Assembly: GCA_963824985.1 (NCBI GenBank)
Contig: CAWGRQ010000034.1
Coordinates: 129,613-193,612 of the forward strand
Direction of reading: 5' to 3'
Source: JAFNAG01 sp963824985
GTDB lineage: Bacteria; Acidobacteriota; UBA6911
DNA: 64,000 bases
Part shown: positions 9,655 through 17,296 of the stretch, in pieces
How positions within the stretch are numbered: the first letter of the stretch is position 1
Layout of the letters: each line of letters begins with the position of its first letter
Notes under the pieces: model-generated
What the model saw: the letters and a program-made list of their open reading frames with translations, nothing else
Told to the model about the DNA's origin: nothing
Databases searched by the model: none
Position numbers and translations under genes: made by a program

Positions 9655-9849
9655 CTAGGCGGAATAAGCTGCCGCATCCGCGGCGAGGCTTGTGGATCCG
9701 ACCGGCGCCGCACACCGTGCGTGTCCTTCCTCAGCTTCCGATAAGAAGCAATATGTTGCCTACGACGTTTGCGCCTCAATTCGAGACGCATTGTACACCG
9801 GAACCGCGCAACCGGATGCGCCTTTTGGCACACCCCCACCTTATTGCAG
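9655..9849. repeat. 197-bp dispersed repeat (family 2), full copy 1
   Basis: Runs from TAGGCGGAATAAGCTGC to the end CCTTATTGCAG. It is nearly identical to 28058-28254 and 41603-41800, with partial copies at 14383, 34461 and 36241. It has no conserved long ORF and no obvious terminal inverted repeat or target duplication. Confidence 0.8.
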
Positions 9850-9920
9850 CTCTCTGGCGGCACTCCAAAGTGATTTCACTGACCTTCAATTGAGCTGCAT
9901 TCGCGCCTGTCCGCGGAAAT

Positions 9921-10445
9921 CTAACCCGCTGGCGGCAATTCGGCGCCTTTCCCCGAGTTTTCCGATTCGGGACAAGGCTTCCGCGCCATCATCTCCTTCA
10001 TCTTCTTCGCCATCTCACGCGGAGTGGGTTCAGCCATGTGGCTGGATATCGACCAGACATACCCATCCGGATCGACGAGATTTCCGCAACGATCCCCCCA
10101 AAACATGTCCATCACGGGCATCTTCTGGGTAGCCCCCAGCTTCAAGGCCTTGGCAAACACCTTATCTGCATTCTCGACGTACAAATACAGGGCGAATGGG
10201 CAGTCGCCCAGAGTCTTGGCGCTCTTGCTCATCCCCGGCATTTCCGGGCCCAGCATGATCACGGTTTCGCGCAGAACCAGCTCGGCGTGGATCGGCTTCC
10301 CGTCCGGGCCGTTCATGACGCCGCGCTTCTTGAAGCCAAAGGCCTTCTGATAAAAGCTTATCGCGGCCTTCATATCCGTCACGGTGAGAGCCGTGGTCAC
10401 CGCGCGATAGTTTTTCCTGTTTAGCGGGTCGATCTTCCTTGGCAT
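9921..10445 (-). CDS. VOC family protein (glyoxalase/PhnB-like)
   Basis: About 174 residues from ATG 10445, preceded by GGGAG eight bases upstream; an in-frame ATG at 10463 lacks such a site. The N-terminus YRAVTTALTVTDMKAAISFYQKAFGF is the typical first beta-alpha-beta module of the vicinal-oxygen-chelate fold. It is followed by HAELVLRETVIMLGPEMPG and the second module PFALYLYVENADKVFAKALKLGA, MFWGDRCGNLVDPDGYVWSI. The WGDRCG...DPDG segment is typical of the PhnB-like subgroup. The substrate cannot be told; some VOC proteins act as dioxygenases, isomerases or resistance proteins. A charged C-terminal extension (KKMKEMMARKP) follows the domain. It is monocistronic. Confidence 0.85.
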   Translation of the reverse strand: MPRKIDPLNRKNYRAVTTALTVTDMKAAISFYQKAFGFKKRGVMNGPDGKPIHAELVLRETVIMLGPEMPGMSKSAKTLGDCPFALYLYVENADKVFAKALKLGATQKMPVMDMFWGDRCGNLVDPDGYVWSISSHMAEPTPREMAKKMKEMMARKPCPESENSGKGAELPPAG

Positions 10446-10778
10446 CTCGAGTTCTCCCTTCATTGGCAGTTAGAAGCTTGCCCCAGTCCAGCAGTCAATT
10501 ACTTGGAATTGTATCAGACGCAAAACGCCTGAAAAAGTCGACCGCCTGAATATTTCGAGCCTTTCCAATTGGAATTTCGCATTACCGTTTGAGCACTGAT
10601 GAATTCCGATTCAGACCGGCACTCACAAATCACCCGCGGACGTAAATCCTGCTCCCGTTTTCCGTGAGTCGCATCAGTGCAACGGTTTCAAGGTTTCTTA
10701 AGATTTCGCGCATCAAACTGACCCGTTCCTGAACCCGAGACGGGGGGAGCGGTTCCCCTTCCGCGAAAGGAAATCATC
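10446..10778. other. Intergenic, no gene recognised
   Basis: About 330 bases between the divergently placed VOC gene and the SBBP gene. No coding frame or repeat was recognised. It probably holds the promoters of both. Confidence 0.4.
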
Positions 10779-11624
10779 ATGCGCTTGATCAACAAGATCT
10801 TCACTGACCTGGCCCTGGACGGGGAAGGAAATCTCTATGTCACCGGAGTGACCCAATCCCCCGATTTCCCGGTCCTCAATCCGGTCCAGTCCCATTTGGG
10901 CGGCGCCCTGGATGGATTCGTCACCAAAATCAATGCCGCAGGCTCGGCGTTGGTATACTCCTCCTACCTCGGCGGCAGCGGGGAAGACGTCAGCTACGGC
11001 ATTGCGGTAGCCTCCGGATCAGCCTACATCACCGGCACGACCGCCTCGTATGATTTTCCCGCCAAGGATCAGCAGTATCCCGCAATGGGTGGATACAGCG
11101 ATGCGTATGTCGTCAAGCTGGATCCGACCGGGACCGGCTACCTTTTTGACACGTTCCTGACCACGAACGGTGCCGGAGATCTCCTGGCCGGAGCGGCCGC
11201 GATCACGTCCGAGGCGCACTTTGGGGCGGCCGCAATTTTCACCGTGTTCGACGCACAGGGGCGTTTCCAGACGGAAGCCGGAGTCGGTGAGGCGCCGGTT
11301 CTGACCGACTTCACCATTCCGGTCGATGTTACCGGGGCCTTCGACACGGGAATCGCGTTCTTCAATCCGGGCCCAGATTCGGCTGCACTGGTTCTTCGCC
11401 TGATCGATAAGGACGGAAAAACCGCGGCCACAGAATCCCTGACCCTGGGGAGTCTGGGCCATGCCGCCCGATTCGTCACTCAATTATTTTCGGGAACATC
11501 CAATTTCCGCGCCTCCCTGGCCGTTAATTCGTCCAGCGGCATAGCGGCTCTGACGTTGCGGCAGAACGGCAGCCCGCTTTGCTACACGACCCTTCCGGTC
11601 GTGCGCGGCACTGTCCCGCGATAG
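10779..11624 (+). CDS. SBBP repeat protein, probably N-terminally truncated
   Basis: 281 residues. The first part has two SBBP (seven-bladed beta-propeller) repeats: DLALDGEGNLYVTGVTQSPD followed by FPVLNPVQ, then ALVYSSYLGGSGEDVSYGIA with ITGTTASYDFP. The second half (from about residue 165) is a beta-rich domain with TDFTIPVDVTGAFDTGIAFFN, resembling domains at the C-termini of large acidobacterial surface proteins. No signal peptide is present and SBBP proteins usually have ten or more repeats, so this is likely the 3' end of a larger gene, restarted at ATG 10779 or truncated. Role unknown; extracellular location is expected for the family. Confidence 0.65.
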   Translation: MRLINKIFTDLALDGEGNLYVTGVTQSPDFPVLNPVQSHLGGALDGFVTKINAAGSALVYSSYLGGSGEDVSYGIAVASGSAYITGTTASYDFPAKDQQYPAMGGYSDAYVVKLDPTGTGYLFDTFLTTNGAGDLLAGAAAITSEAHFGAAAIFTVFDAQGRFQTEAGVGEAPVLTDFTIPVDVTGAFDTGIAFFNPGPDSAALVLRLIDKDGKTAATESLTLGSLGHAARFVTQLFSGTSNFRASLAVNSSSGIAALTLRQNGSPLCYTTLPVVRGTVPR

Positions 11625-11729
11625 GGTCCATGCCGGTCCGGCTGGATGTGGAGAACCACGAAATGTACGGATAAGACATCTCACCGCCGGGAAATAGGGG
11701 GGAAATAGGGAATGCAAACCTATCCCTCC

Positions 11730-12011
11730 TCAGCGGTGATTTTGTCGGGCAGCGGCCCGGTTGGTCTCCACTGTGACTTTGCCGGTTTTCTGATAGACGC
11801 GGATGCAATCAATTTCATAGCGCGCGGGAAAATCGGTGTGCGAGGGATCGCCGCCCTGCCCGCCGATGGCCAGGTTTGCGATCAGGTAATAATGAGTGAA
11901 AGAGAGTGCCGGGGAAAAAATCGAGGGCTTGAATGCGCATTCCTGCCGGAACAGGCGATCGGGATTCCCATGAAACTGCCCGGCGTTGGAGATCGTGCGG
12001 ATCAAAATCCG
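11730..12011 (-). pseudogene. C-terminal fragment of a GH16-like glycoside hydrolase
   Basis: The minus-strand frame carries FHGNPDRLFRQECAF, ALSFTHYYLIANLAIGGQGG and the terminal FPARYEIDCIRVYQKTGKV. The last two match the C-terminal strands of family 16 glucanases, where NLAVGG... and ...VDYVRVYQ are characteristic. The catalytic ExDxxE segment is absent, so only about 90 residues of the enzyme remain. The fragment abuts the end of the outer-membrane barrel gene at 12028, suggesting a deletion junction. Confidence 0.55.
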
Positions 12012-12027
12012 AGGACATTCCCTGCGG

Positions 12028-12882
12028 TCAAAGCCTGAGGAGAACGCCGAAGCGGAGGCTCGGGAGGTTGGCGTTTGGGCTTCCGGGAGCCCATAGGTTC
12101 CTGATGGCATCTGTTTAGCCGATGCTGAACAGCAGAACGCAAAGACGCAAGGATGCAAAGAGATTCCTTTCGGTTCGCGGGCATGGGCGGCCTTCGGCCG
12201 CATCCTTGGGCGAGCCGCGGGAGAAAGCGCAATCCTCCTGAGTAGCCGCTCTGCCCGCGCTTTCTCCCGCGGCTCGCCCAAGGATGCGCCAGCGCGAAGC
12301 GCTGCGCCCACGCCTGTGGCGCAGTGTCGATCTTTGCGCCCCTGCGCCTTTGCGTCTTTGCGTTTTGCTTCTTCATCCATTTGATTTGGCTAAACAATTA
12401 CTCCTGATGATCTCATCCCTGGCCTCGATCTTGAATCCCAGCCTGTCGTTCAGGTGGTACGTGATCCCTGCACCCAGGCGGTAATAGGGGTGCGCGGCGA
12501 TTTCTGTGAAATCGGTCGTGGTTTTGCCAATGCCGGCCACGATGAACGGCAGCACCCGGCCCGTTCGGCGACTGGGAATTGGATGGTAAACAACGGCCGC
12601 CTCTGCCCCGAGATAATCATCCTTGTAGAGGTATTGGTTATCAGGCATGCCAGTCAGGAATTTGTAATTAAACGAATCGAGAGCGCCCTCGGCCGAGAAG
12701 TGATCTGTCAGGTGAAACTGATAGGAGAAACTGAGAACAGCCGTGGACCCGCCACCCGGCTCGGTCCGCAGCGATCCCGCGCCAAGAGAAAAGGCAATCT
12801 CACTTCTGCCTTGCGCCAGAACCTGCATGCAGACTGCCTGACTGAGGATGACTGCGAGCGTCAGCATTTTCACGAATCTCAT
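12028..12882 (-). pseudogene. Outer-membrane beta-barrel protein split by MITE copy B
   Basis: The start at 12882 (MRFVKMLTLAVILSQAV) gives a clear signal peptide ending near VLAQG. The remainder alternates in barrel fashion: SFSYQFHLTDHFSAEGALDS, EAAVVYHPIPSRRTGRVLPF, YYRLGAGITYHLNDRLGFKI. The frame reads EARDEII up to 12409 and is then broken by the 295-bp element. Beyond the element the same frame continues as RNLWAPGSPNANLPSLRFGV and ends LLRL at 12028, a typical barrel C-terminal strand. The interrupted gene would encode about 185 residues; the present one ends a few codons into the insertion. An upstream in-frame ATG at 12945 lacks a signal peptide context. Confidence 0.75.
12107..12401 (+). 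mobile_element. Palindromic MITE-like element, copy B
   Basis: 295 bp. The ends are GCATCTGTTTAGCC and, read inward from the right, GTAATTGTTTAGCC. The perfect 8-bp target duplication TCCTGATG is at 12099-12106 and 12402-12409. Removal with one duplication restores the barrel gene's C-terminus in frame. The 31-bp central palindrome (12199-12229 with 12258-12288) differs from copies A and C by a paired change: G12220 with C12267, in place of C with G. It is non-coding. Confidence 0.9.
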
Positions 12883-13128
12883 TGCTACCCCTTGTTTGAT
12901 ACATTCCAAACAGGTAATGCGAATTTTCCGGCGAAAGCGGTTCACAGAAAACCTGCTTATGGAAGGTCAATCCCCGATCGCGGTCGGGTGCGGAATCGAA
13001 AGCTGCAGGTTCCGCAGGCAGGATACCGATATCGACTGCGTTCCCGGTTGCGGTTCCGACCACGAACCGGATTTGATCCACTGGTTTCCCTTTCCAGGGC
13101 TTCTCAACACCAGCGGCCGCGAATCAAG

Positions 13129-14385
13129 TCAAAATCCCATTCCCCACAATGTAAGGGTATCGAGGTCTTTCACCAGGATCATTCTGCCGGTGATCAGCGG
13201 TTGGGCCCAGGTGGGGCTCTTCGCGACCGAGTAGCGTTTCAGGGGTTCAAACGCGCCGCCGCCAGCCCGGGCGATAATCAGGTCCGCATCCGTGGTCAGG
13301 AGGAATAGCTTGTCCCCGGCAGTCGAAAGCGCGGCGTTCTCGCCCTCCCGCCCGTTTGTCGTCCAGAGAGTCCGCCCGGTTTCCGTGTCCAGGGCGACGA
13401 ACTGGCCGCGGCTTTTGTGCGACATGCCGTACAGAATATTGCCATTTACTACCGGATTGCTCATGTAGAAGGATACGGCCGGATTATCCCAGACTTTTTC
13501 CGTCTGCCATCCGCCGACGGCCTGCGAAAGCCTGATCGCTGTCACGCCCTTGTCCATTCCGGAAAAAATCAGCAGATCCTTTGCCAGGACCGGAGTAATG
13601 ATGTTCTGCACGTATGCGGTCGTGAAGGGGATGCTCCAGAGAAGCTTGCCGTCGGCCGCCGACACCCCGATGATGTTTTTCTGCGTCTGGGTCACGATCT
13701 GCCGCACACCGCCGAACGAAGCCAGAATCGGCGATGCGTAGGACGGACCGTCTCCGTTCCAGCTCCACATGGTCTTCCCGGTTTCCGCGTCCAAGGCCGT
13801 CAGGGCGCCGCTGTCGTGCCCGCCGACATGAACAATCACCCGCCCCCCGTCGGCGATCGGAGAAGTCGCCGCCCCATAATAGGGAGACGTGGTCTTGTAT
13901 TCGCCCGAAAATTCGCGGCGCCACAACGTTTTTCCGCTCCCGGCGTCAAAGCACGAAAGGATGCCGCTGATTCCCAGGGTATACAGCTTTCCCGCGTGTA
14001 TCAGCGGCGTTGATTTGGGCCCCTTGCCGTGGGAAGTCGCCACGGGATTCATGGTGTAGGGCGCGGGATAGGCGGCCCGCCAGATCTGTTTGCCGGAGTC
14101 CGGGTCGAGACACAGGACAACCTCCTCCTCCTCGGCCTGGCGCGCAAAAACATAGACCCTGCCGTTTACCAGCAGCGGGGTTGCGTGACCGGTCCCCACA
14201 TTGACCTGCCATTTCATGGTCAGCTGATCCGGCCAGGTTTGCGGCTCGGAAATGGAGAGCCACTTTCCGTCCCGATTCGGTCCCCGCCATTGAGGCCAAT
14301 CCTGGGCCATCAATGCCGGGACATTCAGACAAAAAATCAGAAAGAGCAGAACGATCAGGGTCGTGCGCCGGTAATTTCGTGTCAT
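13129..14385 (-). CDS. Secreted PQQ-like beta-propeller protein
   Basis: 418 residues from ATG 14385. A signal peptide (TLIVLLFLIFCLNVPALMAQ) is followed by DWPQWRGPNRDG, the usual start of outer-membrane-assembly-B-like propeller proteins. PQQ-type blades follow with the W/A-W-x-D/GxG pattern: ALDAETGKTMWSWNGDGPS, SAADGKLLWSIPF, ALDTETGRTLWTTNG, CLDPDSGKQIWRAAYP. No PQQ-coordinating catalytic acid or haem motif was seen, so a structural or carbohydrate-related role is more likely than a dehydrogenase. The start codon coincides with the edge of a 61-bp partial copy of repeat family 2, which extends the frame in phase by 14 meaningless codons. Confidence 0.82.
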   Translation of the reverse strand: MTRNYRRTTLIVLLFLIFCLNVPALMAQDWPQWRGPNRDGKWLSISEPQTWPDQLTMKWQVNVGTGHATPLLVNGRVYVFARQAEEEEVVLCLDPDSGKQIWRAAYPAPYTMNPVATSHGKGPKSTPLIHAGKLYTLGISGILSCFDAGSGKTLWRREFSGEYKTTSPYYGAATSPIADGGRVIVHVGGHDSGALTALDAETGKTMWSWNGDGPSYASPILASFGGVRQIVTQTQKNIIGVSAADGKLLWSIPFTTAYVQNIITPVLAKDLLIFSGMDKGVTAIRLSQAVGGWQTEKVWDNPAVSFYMSNPVVNGNILYGMSHKSRGQFVALDTETGRTLWTTNGREGENAALSTAGDKLFLLTTDADLIIARAGGGAFEPLKRYSVAKSPTWAQPLITGRMILVKDLDTLTLWGMGF

Positions 14386-14443
14386 TGTACACCGGAACCG
14401 CGCAACCGGATGCGCCTTTTGGCACACCCCTACCTTATTGCAG
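14383..14443. repeat. Repeat family 2, 61-bp right-end fragment
   Basis: Matches the last 61 bp of the full copies, from CATTGTACACCGG to TTATTGCAG. It lies directly upstream of, and supplies, the start codon of the PQQ-like gene. Confidence 0.8.
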
Positions 14444-14642
14444 AGATGTCCGTCGACTGGAAGTTCTACGGTGACAACTCAGGGAAATAGCGCCGCCTCA
14501 TTAAACCGCGGCATCTAATGCCCTTTTATTACGCACCGGAAGGCGCTACGCTTTTCCCAGGGAAGTAAACGACGATGGATCGGTCTGAATGTTTATGGCT
14601 CGCTACTGGCGAGCCGCTTGTGAATTCAATAGGAGGAACCGG

Positions 14643-15281
14643 ATGAAACTTCGGAATTGGAGTTGGGCGTTGGTTGCGATAGTGCTAGCTGCGGCCCTTC
14701 TGCAGGCGCAGGCCCAGAAGCCGGCGAGCCCGGCGGGCACGGCGGCGACTCAGGTCGGCGGATCCTATGTGAAGACCGCAGACGGACAGAGCGTGCGGTA
14801 TCAGGGGGGCAAATGGATTGAGGTGACCTACGGCAGGCCCATCTTACGAGGACGGACGGACCTGTTCGGCTCAGGTGCGGACTACGGAAAGAAGCTGAAT
14901 GATGACGGTCCGGTCTGGCGGGCGGGAGCAAACCAGACGACGCGGCTTATTACCGAGGTGCCGTTGGTATTCGGCAGCCATAACCTGCCTGCAGGTGAGT
15001 ACACCGTTTTTGTGGACCTGAAGCCAAAGGCCTGGACTCTCATCATTTCCAATTGGCCGGCGCAGGTGAAATACGATGTGAACAACAAGGACGCGCTTTG
15101 GGGATCGTATGGTTACACGCCGGATAAGGACGTGCTTCGAGTCCCGATGGAATTGGGGAATCTGCCGTTTTCAATGGATCAGTTCACAATTTCGTTCACC
15201 GACATGACGAATGACGGCGGCAAGCTTGCGATGATGTGGGATAAGAACATTGCCACCGTCGCCTTCAAGGTCGGAAAATAG
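14643..15281 (+). CDS. DUF2911 domain secreted protein
   Basis: 212 residues from ATG 14643, with an AGGAGG site seven bases upstream. A signal peptide (WALVAIVLAAALLQAQAQ) is followed by the DUF2911 domain: ITYGRPILRGR-like VTYGRPILRGRTDLFG, PVWRAGANQTTRLITEVPLV, HNLPAGEYTVFVDLKPKAWT and VLRVPMELGNLPFSMDQFTI. The domain has a beta-sandwich appearance and no known activity; it is common in Bacteroidetes and Acidobacteria as an exported protein. It is monocistronic, with small palindromes downstream. Confidence 0.87.
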   Translation: MKLRNWSWALVAIVLAAALLQAQAQKPASPAGTAATQVGGSYVKTADGQSVRYQGGKWIEVTYGRPILRGRTDLFGSGADYGKKLNDDGPVWRAGANQTTRLITEVPLVFGSHNLPAGEYTVFVDLKPKAWTLIISNWPAQVKYDVNNKDALWGSYGYTPDKDVLRVPMELGNLPFSMDQFTISFTDMTNDGGKLAMMWDKNIATVAFKVGK

Positions 15282-15340
15282 AATCTTGGAGGCCTGCGCC
15301 GGGACCTCTTGATCGTCTCGGGGGATTGTTCTCGGGTTTA

Positions 15341-15450
15341 CCCAGGGCTTCGCCCTGGGATTTACTATGCCTCGCTTTCAGGGCTGGTTTCGGTTGCTGC
15401 GGCGAGCCCAGGGCGAAGCCCTGGGCTTTGCTATGCCGCCCTTTCAGGGC
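15341..15450. repeat. Tandem pair of short palindromic repeats
   Basis: Two direct copies, 66 bp apart, of a unit with a palindrome (CCCAGGGCTTCGCCCTGGG at 15341-15359; CCCAGGGCGAAGCCCTGGG at 15407-15425) followed by TATGCC and TTTCAGGGCT. They lie between the converging DUF2911 and ilvC genes, so they could act as a bidirectional transcript end, but no T-run follows. Confidence 0.7.
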
Positions 15451-15491
15451 TCTTTTGGGAATTGCGTAGCCTGTCACCCGTGTTTTTCGGG

Positions 15492-16592
15492 CTAATTGGA
15501 TTTCCTTCCTACAATGCCCTTGGCTGTTCCGACAATTATTTTCGCCGGCTCTTTTGGGCGCAGCGCCCGAGTCGCTTTTCCGGCCCGCCACATTTCCGAG
15601 TTGGCGATGGCGCTGAGTTCTGAAGCCAATTGCTTCTGATAATCCGGCCGGCCGCATGACTGCAAAACGCGCTTCGTTTCCGCGCCCGACGCTACTCTGC
15701 GATACAGTTCATGAAACACCGGCGCGACCGCTTTTCGGAATTTGGGTTTCCAGTCGAGGGCGCCGCGCTGGGCGGTTGCGGAACAATTGGAGTACATCCA
15801 GTCCATGCCGTTTTCGCCCACAAGGCGGATCAGGCTTTCTGTGAACTCCTCGACCGTCTCATTAAAGGCTTCGCTCGGGCTGTGGCCATGCTTCCGCAGC
15901 ACATCGTACTGCGCTTCCATAATTCCTGCGATAGCGCCCATCAATACTCCGCGCTCGCCGGTCAGATCGCTATACACCTCCTGCTTGAATGTCGTTGGGA
16001 AGAGGTATCCGGAGCCCAGCGCGATGCCGAGTGCAACACATCTCTCTTTGGCACGGCCGGAGGCATCCTGCTCGACGGCAAAGCTCGCGTTAATCCCGGC
16101 GCCGGACAAAAAATTGCGGCGCACCGACGTCCCGGAACCTTTGGGAGCCACCATAATCACATCGACATCTTTGGGCGGGATCACCTTTGTCAGGCTTTTG
16201 TATACAATTGAAAATCCATGCGAGAAGTACAGGGCGTTCCCCGGTTGGAGCCGTTTTTTGACAATAGGCCAGATCGCCTTTTGAGCCGCATCCGAGACGA
16301 GCATCTGAATGATTGTTCCCCGTTCGCAGGCTTCCTCGATGCCAAACAGGTCTTTCCCGGGACGCCATCCGTCTTTTACCGCCCGGTTGTAATCCTTCCG
16401 AAATTCTTTCGACTGGCCGATAATGACATTGAAACCATTGTCCTTCATATTCAGCGCCTGCGCGGGCCCCTGCACGCCGTAGCCGATGACCGCAATCACC
16501 TCATTCATCAGCGCTTTCCGGGCCTTGGCCATGGGGAATCCTTTGCGCGTGACGACATCCTCCTTCACCCCTCCAAAGTCAATTAGTGCCAT
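15492..16592 (-). CDS. ilvC: Ketol-acid reductoisomerase
   Basis: 366 residues from ATG 16592 (MALIDFGGVKEDVV). The second enzyme of valine and isoleucine synthesis converts acetolactate or acetohydroxybutyrate to the dihydroxy acid with NADPH and Mg. The Rossmann motif is AVIGYGVQGPAQALNMKDNG; MVAPKGSGTSVRR follows, and the C-terminal knotted domain carries the metal ligands within VYSDLTGERGVLMGAI and EAFNETVEEFTESL. It is somewhat longer than short-form enzymes (about 335), with a fungal-like GYGxQG pattern. Last gene of the minus-strand ilvDBNC cluster. Confidence 0.95.
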   Translation of the reverse strand: MALIDFGGVKEDVVTRKGFPMAKARKALMNEVIAVIGYGVQGPAQALNMKDNGFNVIIGQSKEFRKDYNRAVKDGWRPGKDLFGIEEACERGTIIQMLVSDAAQKAIWPIVKKRLQPGNALYFSHGFSIVYKSLTKVIPPKDVDVIMVAPKGSGTSVRRNFLSGAGINASFAVEQDASGRAKERCVALGIALGSGYLFPTTFKQEVYSDLTGERGVLMGAIAGIMEAQYDVLRKHGHSPSEAFNETVEEFTESLIRLVGENGMDWMYSNCSATAQRGALDWKPKFRKAVAPVFHELYRRVASGAETKRVLQSCGRPDYQKQLASELSAIANSEMWRAGKATRALRPKEPAKIIVGTAKGIVGRKSN

Positions 16593-16646
16593 CTGTCCTC
16601 TCAATCATTAATATTGCGTTCATCTTCAACCCCGCCAAAACGAAGC

Positions 16647-17231
16647 TCAGCCATTGGCTGGAACCTCCGCTGTATATGGTATGTTGAAACTCTCCGGGCA
16701 GTTTTCTACCACCTCCGCCGGATCGCAGGCTTTGCCGATTCCGTTCATTAAAGCTTCGCCGCCACGCGACATGGCCACCGCGCCCGTGCGCACCATTTCA
16801 ATGATGCCGAGCGGCTTGAGCACTTCCACCAGCCCGTCGATCTTGTTCTCGTAGCCCGTAACTTCGATAACCAGCGAACTGGACGTCACATCCACCACGC
16901 GGGCGCGGAAGACATCGGCCGTCCGGAAAATCTCCGCGCGGGTTTCGGGATTGGTGCGTACCTTGATCATTGCCAGATCGCGGCTGACCATCGGTTTGCC
17001 GGTCAGGTCATCCACCTGGATTACGTTGACGAGTTTATAGAGATACGAGGTCACCCGTTCGACGCTTACCTGATCCCCGTCCACGACAATGGTCATGCGC
17101 GAGATTCCCTCGGTCTCCGTGTGGCCGACGGTCAACGACTCGATGTTGAACGCGCGCCGGCGGAACAGGGATGCCACTCTGTTCAACACCCCGGGTTTAT
17201 CCTCGACCAATACTACCAGTGTGTGCTGCAC
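16647..17231 (-). CDS. ilvN: Acetolactate synthase small (regulatory) subunit
   Basis: 194 residues. The N-terminal ACT domain is LVVLVEDKPGVLNRVASLF with FNIESLTVGHTETEGISRMT, followed by LVNVIQVDDLTGKPMVSRDL and the C-terminal domain (ELALIKV-like DLAMIKVRTNPETRAEIF). The subunit binds valine and confers feedback inhibition on IlvB. It is about 25 residues longer than typical because of a C-terminal tail (from MSRGGEALMNG). It sits between ilvB and ilvC in the same operon; the 65-bp gap to ilvB holds a palindrome. The symbol ilvH would fit equally. Confidence 0.94.
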   Translation of the reverse strand: MQHTLVVLVEDKPGVLNRVASLFRRRAFNIESLTVGHTETEGISRMTIVVDGDQVSVERVTSYLYKLVNVIQVDDLTGKPMVSRDLAMIKVRTNPETRAEIFRTADVFRARVVDVTSSSLVIEVTGYENKIDGLVEVLKPLGIIEMVRTGAVAMSRGGEALMNGIGKACDPAEVVENCPESFNIPYTAEVPANG

Positions 17232-17246
17232 GTCTTCCTCCTATTT

Positions 17247-17285
17247 GGACACGGAAGAACACGGATCCGGTCCGTGTTCTTCCGA
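17247..17285. repeat. GGACACGGAAGAACACGGA palindromic repeat, ilvB-ilvN gap
   Basis: GGACACGGAAGAACACGGAT is followed, after CCGG, by its near-complement TCCGTGTTCTTCCG, giving a hairpin within the polycistronic ilv message. Relatives lie at 19020, 21176, 40096, 41478 and 55274. Confidence 0.8.
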
Positions 17286-17296
17286 GTTATATCTTG

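Noticed and set aside
11730..12380. 216-codon minus-strand ORF
   Set aside because: It fuses MITE sequence to the GH16-like fragment; only the last 90 or so codons are protein-like.
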